NCBI GenBank assembly: GCA_035307785.1
Contig: DATGHS010000250.1
Location: 1-7,396, forward strand
Reading direction: 5' to 3'
DNA: 7,396 bases
Source of the DNA: DATGHS01 sp035307785
GTDB lineage: Bacteria; Planctomycetota; Planctomycetia; Gemmatales; Gemmataceae
A program made the translations under genes and the position numbers. This document shows, piece after piece, positions 5,468-7,396 of the stretch. The notes beneath the pieces are model-generated. The model was not told the DNA's origin. It searched no databases and worked only from the letters and a program-made list of their open reading frames with translations. Within the stretch, counting starts at the first letter, position 1; each line of letters begins with the position of its first letter.

Positions 5468-6205
5468 ATGCACGATCTTTGGCAGCAGCTTCAGAACATT
5501 GCCCTGGTGCTGTTCAATAGCGAACAGTTGCTGGAAATGCTCAGCAAGCCTGAGTATATTCTGGCCGCGTTCATTATGCTGAACGTGATTGTGTTCACCG
5601 AGACCGGGTTGCTAGTCGGGTTCTGCCTGCCGGGCGATTCGCTGCTCGTGACGGCGGGGATCGTCTTCCACAATCTCGTACACGTGCACGATTGCTCGGG
5701 CTGGCTGTTGCCGCTTCTCTTGGCCACCCTGTCGGTCTCAGCCATAGTTGGCGATTCGGTAGGTTACGCTATTGGCTATCGGGCGGGGCCGCGCATCTTC
5801 ACGCGCGAGAAGTCGTTTTTCTTCCGCAAGGATCACCTCGTGGCCGCGCAACAGTTCTACGAAAAGCGCGGCAGCATCACGATTGTGCTGGCCCGATTCA
5901 TGCCGTTCCTGCGAACCTTTGCGCCAGTGGTGGCCGGGGTCGGCAAGATGAACTACGGCCGGTTCCTGTTCTACAACGTCTTCGGCGGCGTTGGCTGGGT
6001 GTGCGGTATGATTCTGTTCGGCTACTTCCTCACGCCGCTGCTCGATCCGTTGTTGAAGCCAATCTTCGGCGAGCAGTTTCGCATTCAAAAGCACGTCGAA
6101 GTATTGATTGTGCTGGTGGTTATCGTTTCCGTGGCGCCGGTGTTCATCGCGTGGCTGCGGAGACGCATGCAGAAAAAGCCGACCATTCCAGTTGCCGCCA
6201 TGTAA
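5468..6205 (+). CDS. DedA family inner-membrane protein
   Basis: The 245-residue product has the DedA/SNARE-associated (PF09335) pattern: TETGLLVGFCLPGDSLL (44-60), GDSVGYAIGYRAG (95-107), ARFMPFLRTFAPVVAGVGKM (142-161) and GGVGWV (173-178). Glu45, Asp57, Arg143 and Arg149 have the spacing of the membrane-embedded charged residues I recall as essential in E. coli YqjA (Glu39, Asp51, Arg130, Arg136). Hydrophobic segments lie near 30-54, 79-105, 135-158, 168-190 and 211-229, and a basic RRRMQKK tail follows. DedA proteins act in inner-membrane homeostasis; some members transport the lipid carrier undecaprenyl phosphate or affect proton-driven export. Which role applies here cannot be said. The ATG at 5468 is 10 nt after GAGG, which overlaps the preceding stop codon, consistent with coupling to the TIGR03067 gene. 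Confidence 0.93.
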   Translation: MHDLWQQLQNIALVLFNSEQLLEMLSKPEYILAAFIMLNVIVFTETGLLVGFCLPGDSLLVTAGIVFHNLVHVHDCSGWLLPLLLATLSVSAIVGDSVGYAIGYRAGPRIFTREKSFFFRKDHLVAAQQFYEKRGSITIVLARFMPFLRTFAPVVAGVGKMNYGRFLFYNVFGGVGWVCGMILFGYFLTPLLDPLLKPIFGEQFRIQKHVEVLIVLVVIVSVAPVFIAWLRRRMQKKPTIPVAAM

Positions 6206-6207
6206 CG

Positions 6208-6238
6208 GCACCGGCAATGCCGCCAGCGACAGCGGTGC
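6208..6238 (+). terminator. Weak hairpin after dedA, possible terminator
   Basis: GCACCG (6208-6213) pairs with CGGTGC (6233-6238) across a 19-nt loop, and TTT follows. The stem begins 2 nt after the dedA stop and runs directly into the next promoter's -35 box. The long loop and short T-run make it weak. Confidence 0.3.
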
Positions 6239-6239
6239 T

Positions 6240-6268
6240 TTGACATCGTGCTTTGGCGTGCGTATAGT
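6240..6268 (+). promoter_or_regulatory. Near-consensus sigma-70-type promoter for the right-edge gene
   Basis: TTGACA (6240-6245), a 17-nt spacer and TATAGT (6263-6268) match eleven of twelve consensus positions at ideal spacing. Transcription should start near 6275, leaving a leader of about 38 nt before the ATG at 6313. The direct repeat GTGCTTTG (6235-6242 and 6248-6255) overlaps the -35 box and spacer. The inverted repeat GCGTGC (6256-6261) / GCACGC (6276-6281) brackets the -10 box. These are natural places for a repressor, perhaps the gene's own product. Confidence 0.7.
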
Positions 6269-6312
6269 TTCAATAGCACGCTGATCTGGACCTGCACCCT
6301 GCCGCACCACCC

Positions 6313-7396
6313 ATGAAGGCCATCCATCAGATCATCTCTTATCTGAACGAATACGGCCTGCTCACCCGCGAAGAACTGATCGCGCTATCGGCTCGCGGGT
6401 TTTACTCCGTCGAATCAGTCTTTCCCACCGGCGAAGAAAGTGGCGAAAAAGAAACGACTTCCGCCCGGGAGTTGGAACTCGATAATCTCACGGAGCAAAT
6501 CGGCGAACAGCAAGGCCGGCTGGGCCGGCGGCGGGGCGGAGGGGGCGGGGCAAGGCGACTCGCGGTCGTCGAAGCCGAGGATTTCTGTGAATGTCTTGCC
6601 GGCCACATGGAAGCCTGGCGGCCGGCGCTCAGCGCGATTACCCGTCTTGGCCATCGTTTAATCGGCGCCAAGACCTGGGAAGAGGCCGCCGTGGCGGTGC
6701 GCAACGCACCGGTCGAAACACTGGCCCGCGTGGTCATGAAAGGCTGGGAACTGGGGAATCCCTCGCTCAGCGCGATCTGGGAGGCGCTGAATCTGGATTC
6801 CTATAAATTTGTGCTGGAAGAAGCGAGACTTTCCGGCCCGGCAGCGGTCGTTTACGGCATGATGCTGAAGGCCAACGTGCATTCCGACCTCGGCAGCTAT
6901 GGTACGCTGCTGAGTCACCGGGAAGTAGCGGCCATTTTCAATCTTCGTCTGGCGCAGCGGCAACTCGCGGTCGCTTGTGGCCTGGCCCCGCGCCGCAACC
7001 CCGAGAAATTCGCCGCCATCTTGCGGCGCGAGTATCACGAGCCGGCTTATTGGTCGTTCGTGCTGCTGTATAATGCCCGCCGCGGCCGACCGGGCAAGCG
7101 CCCCTGGCCGCGAACTTACGAGCGCCGGCCGCCGCAACTGCCGCCGGCCTATATGGAATGGCCCAAGTTTTGGGCGCACGCGGCCGGCATGGATCATCCG
7201 GCTGTGGCTCCCTACCTAATGGAACGTGCCGACACGGAAAAACGCCGCCGCGATGCGCTCGAAACCGCGATCCCGATGGCGCTGAGCAGCATCGCCCCGC
7301 AGCACCAGACTCTGGTGAATGATTACTACGTCAACCCAATGTCGCCAGCGGAGATGGCCCGTCGTCATCAGCGCACGGAAACCGAGATTCTGGAGG
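6313..7396 (+). CDS. Unrecognised protein with a sigma region 4-like HTH near the window end (3' end outside window)
   Basis: The frame is open from the ATG at 6313 to the window edge, 361 residues without a stop. Residues 1-33 (MKAIHQIISYLNEYGLLTREELIALSARGF) look like a small helical, winged-helix or HTH-like segment. Residues 50-70 are Glu/Leu/Gln-rich and may be a short coiled coil, followed by an Arg/Gly linker at 69-82. I do not recognise 83-315. At 320-361, ALSSIAPQHQTLVNDYY, then MSPAEMARRHQRTETEIL, resembles sigma factor region 4: a helix ending at a YY, then an EIA-like turn before a recognition helix. I infer a DNA-binding regulator, possibly sigma-like, but regions 2 and 3 are not visible. 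An in-frame stop at 6274 leaves no other ATG, GTG or TTG start. No Shine-Dalgarno sequence precedes the ATG despite the strong promoter at 6240-6268. Confidence 0.72.
   Translation, partial: MKAIHQIISYLNEYGLLTREELIALSARGFYSVESVFPTGEESGEKETTSARELELDNLTEQIGEQQGRLGRRRGGGGGARRLAVVEAEDFCECLAGHMEAWRPALSAITRLGHRLIGAKTWEEAAVAVRNAPVETLARVVMKGWELGNPSLSAIWEALNLDSYKFVLEEARLSGPAAVVYGMMLKANVHSDLGSYGTLLSHREVAAIFNLRLAQRQLAVACGLAPRRNPEKFAAILRREYHEPAYWSFVLLYNARRGRPGKRPWPRTYERRPPQLPPAYMEWPKFWAHAAGMDHPAVAPYLMERADTEKRRRDALETAIPMALSSIAPQHQTLVNDYYVNPMSPAEMARRHQRTETEILE
6522..6550 (+). other. G-rich tract encoding the Arg/Gly linker, possible G-quadruplex
   Basis: Four G-runs lie on the coding strand: GGG (6522-6524), GGGG (6533-6536), GGGGG (6541-6545) and GGGG (6547-6550), with loops of 8, 4 and 1 nt. 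The first loop slightly exceeds the usual 7-nt limit. The tract encodes the RRRGGGGGARR linker. It could form a quadruplex in the mRNA about 210 nt after the start codon and is also prone to slippage or sequencing error. Confidence 0.4.

Noticed and set aside
5738..6310. 190-codon - strand frame opposite dedA
   Set aside because: The + strand has all the DedA hallmarks; the antisense peptide is His/Arg/Glu-rich shadow sequence, and the frame crosses the + strand promoter.
6658..7197. 179-codon - strand frame opposite the right-edge gene
   Set aside because: The + strand is open for at least 361 codons with a promoter and HTH-like motif. The antisense frame fits the usual stop-poor shadow of GC-rich coding DNA.

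Overview
The window looks like chromosome from a planctomycete (phylum Planctomycetota), of moderately high GC. The evidence is the combination of gene families: two tandem secreted proteins of the planctomycete-rich TIGR03067 family, a secreted protein with many EF-hands, an M81 (MlrC-type) metallopeptidase-like protein, a DedA membrane protein, and a palindromic 'NHKGHEE/FVSFVV'-type interspersed repeat between genes. The species cannot be named from this sequence. All supported genes are on the + strand.

Layout. Positions 1-418 hold what looks like the 3' part of a PIN-like, toxin-type gene with no recognisable N-terminus. Positions 419-1167 have no convincing gene but are rich in signals: an 8-bp hairpin, a TTGACA-N16-TATCTT promoter with a palindrome between its boxes, three head-to-tail copies of a 10-bp GTTACACAAT repeat plus a partial fourth, an 8-bp GC-rich hairpin, an 18-bp degenerate tandem repeat, and a cluster of CGCTCAA/TTGAGCG heptamers. 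Positions 1168-2826 encode a secreted 552-residue protein with seven good EF-hand loops. A perfect 20-bp inverted repeat overlaps its stop codon and separates it from the M81-family gene (2906-4408). Two small TIGR03067 genes follow (4507-4929 and 5036-5455), then a DedA gene (5468-6205) only 12 nt downstream. A near-consensus sigma-70-type promoter (6240-6268) then precedes a gene running off the right edge (6313-7396+). Its product is unrecognised except for a segment resembling sigma factor region 4 at the window end.

How the parts relate. The second TIGR03067 gene and dedA are probably cotranscribed. The two TIGR03067 genes are diverged paralogues, probably from an old tandem duplication. 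Each has a possible RNA structure at its translation start: one may hide the Shine-Dalgarno sequence, the other places the AUG in a hairpin loop. The EF-hand protein and TIGR03067 proteins are predicted to be exported, DedA is in the inner membrane, and the M81 protein and last gene product appear cytoplasmic. No single pathway linking them is evident. The least explained parts are the regulatory DNA at 419-1167, the TIGR03067 leaders, and the regulator-like gene at the right edge.
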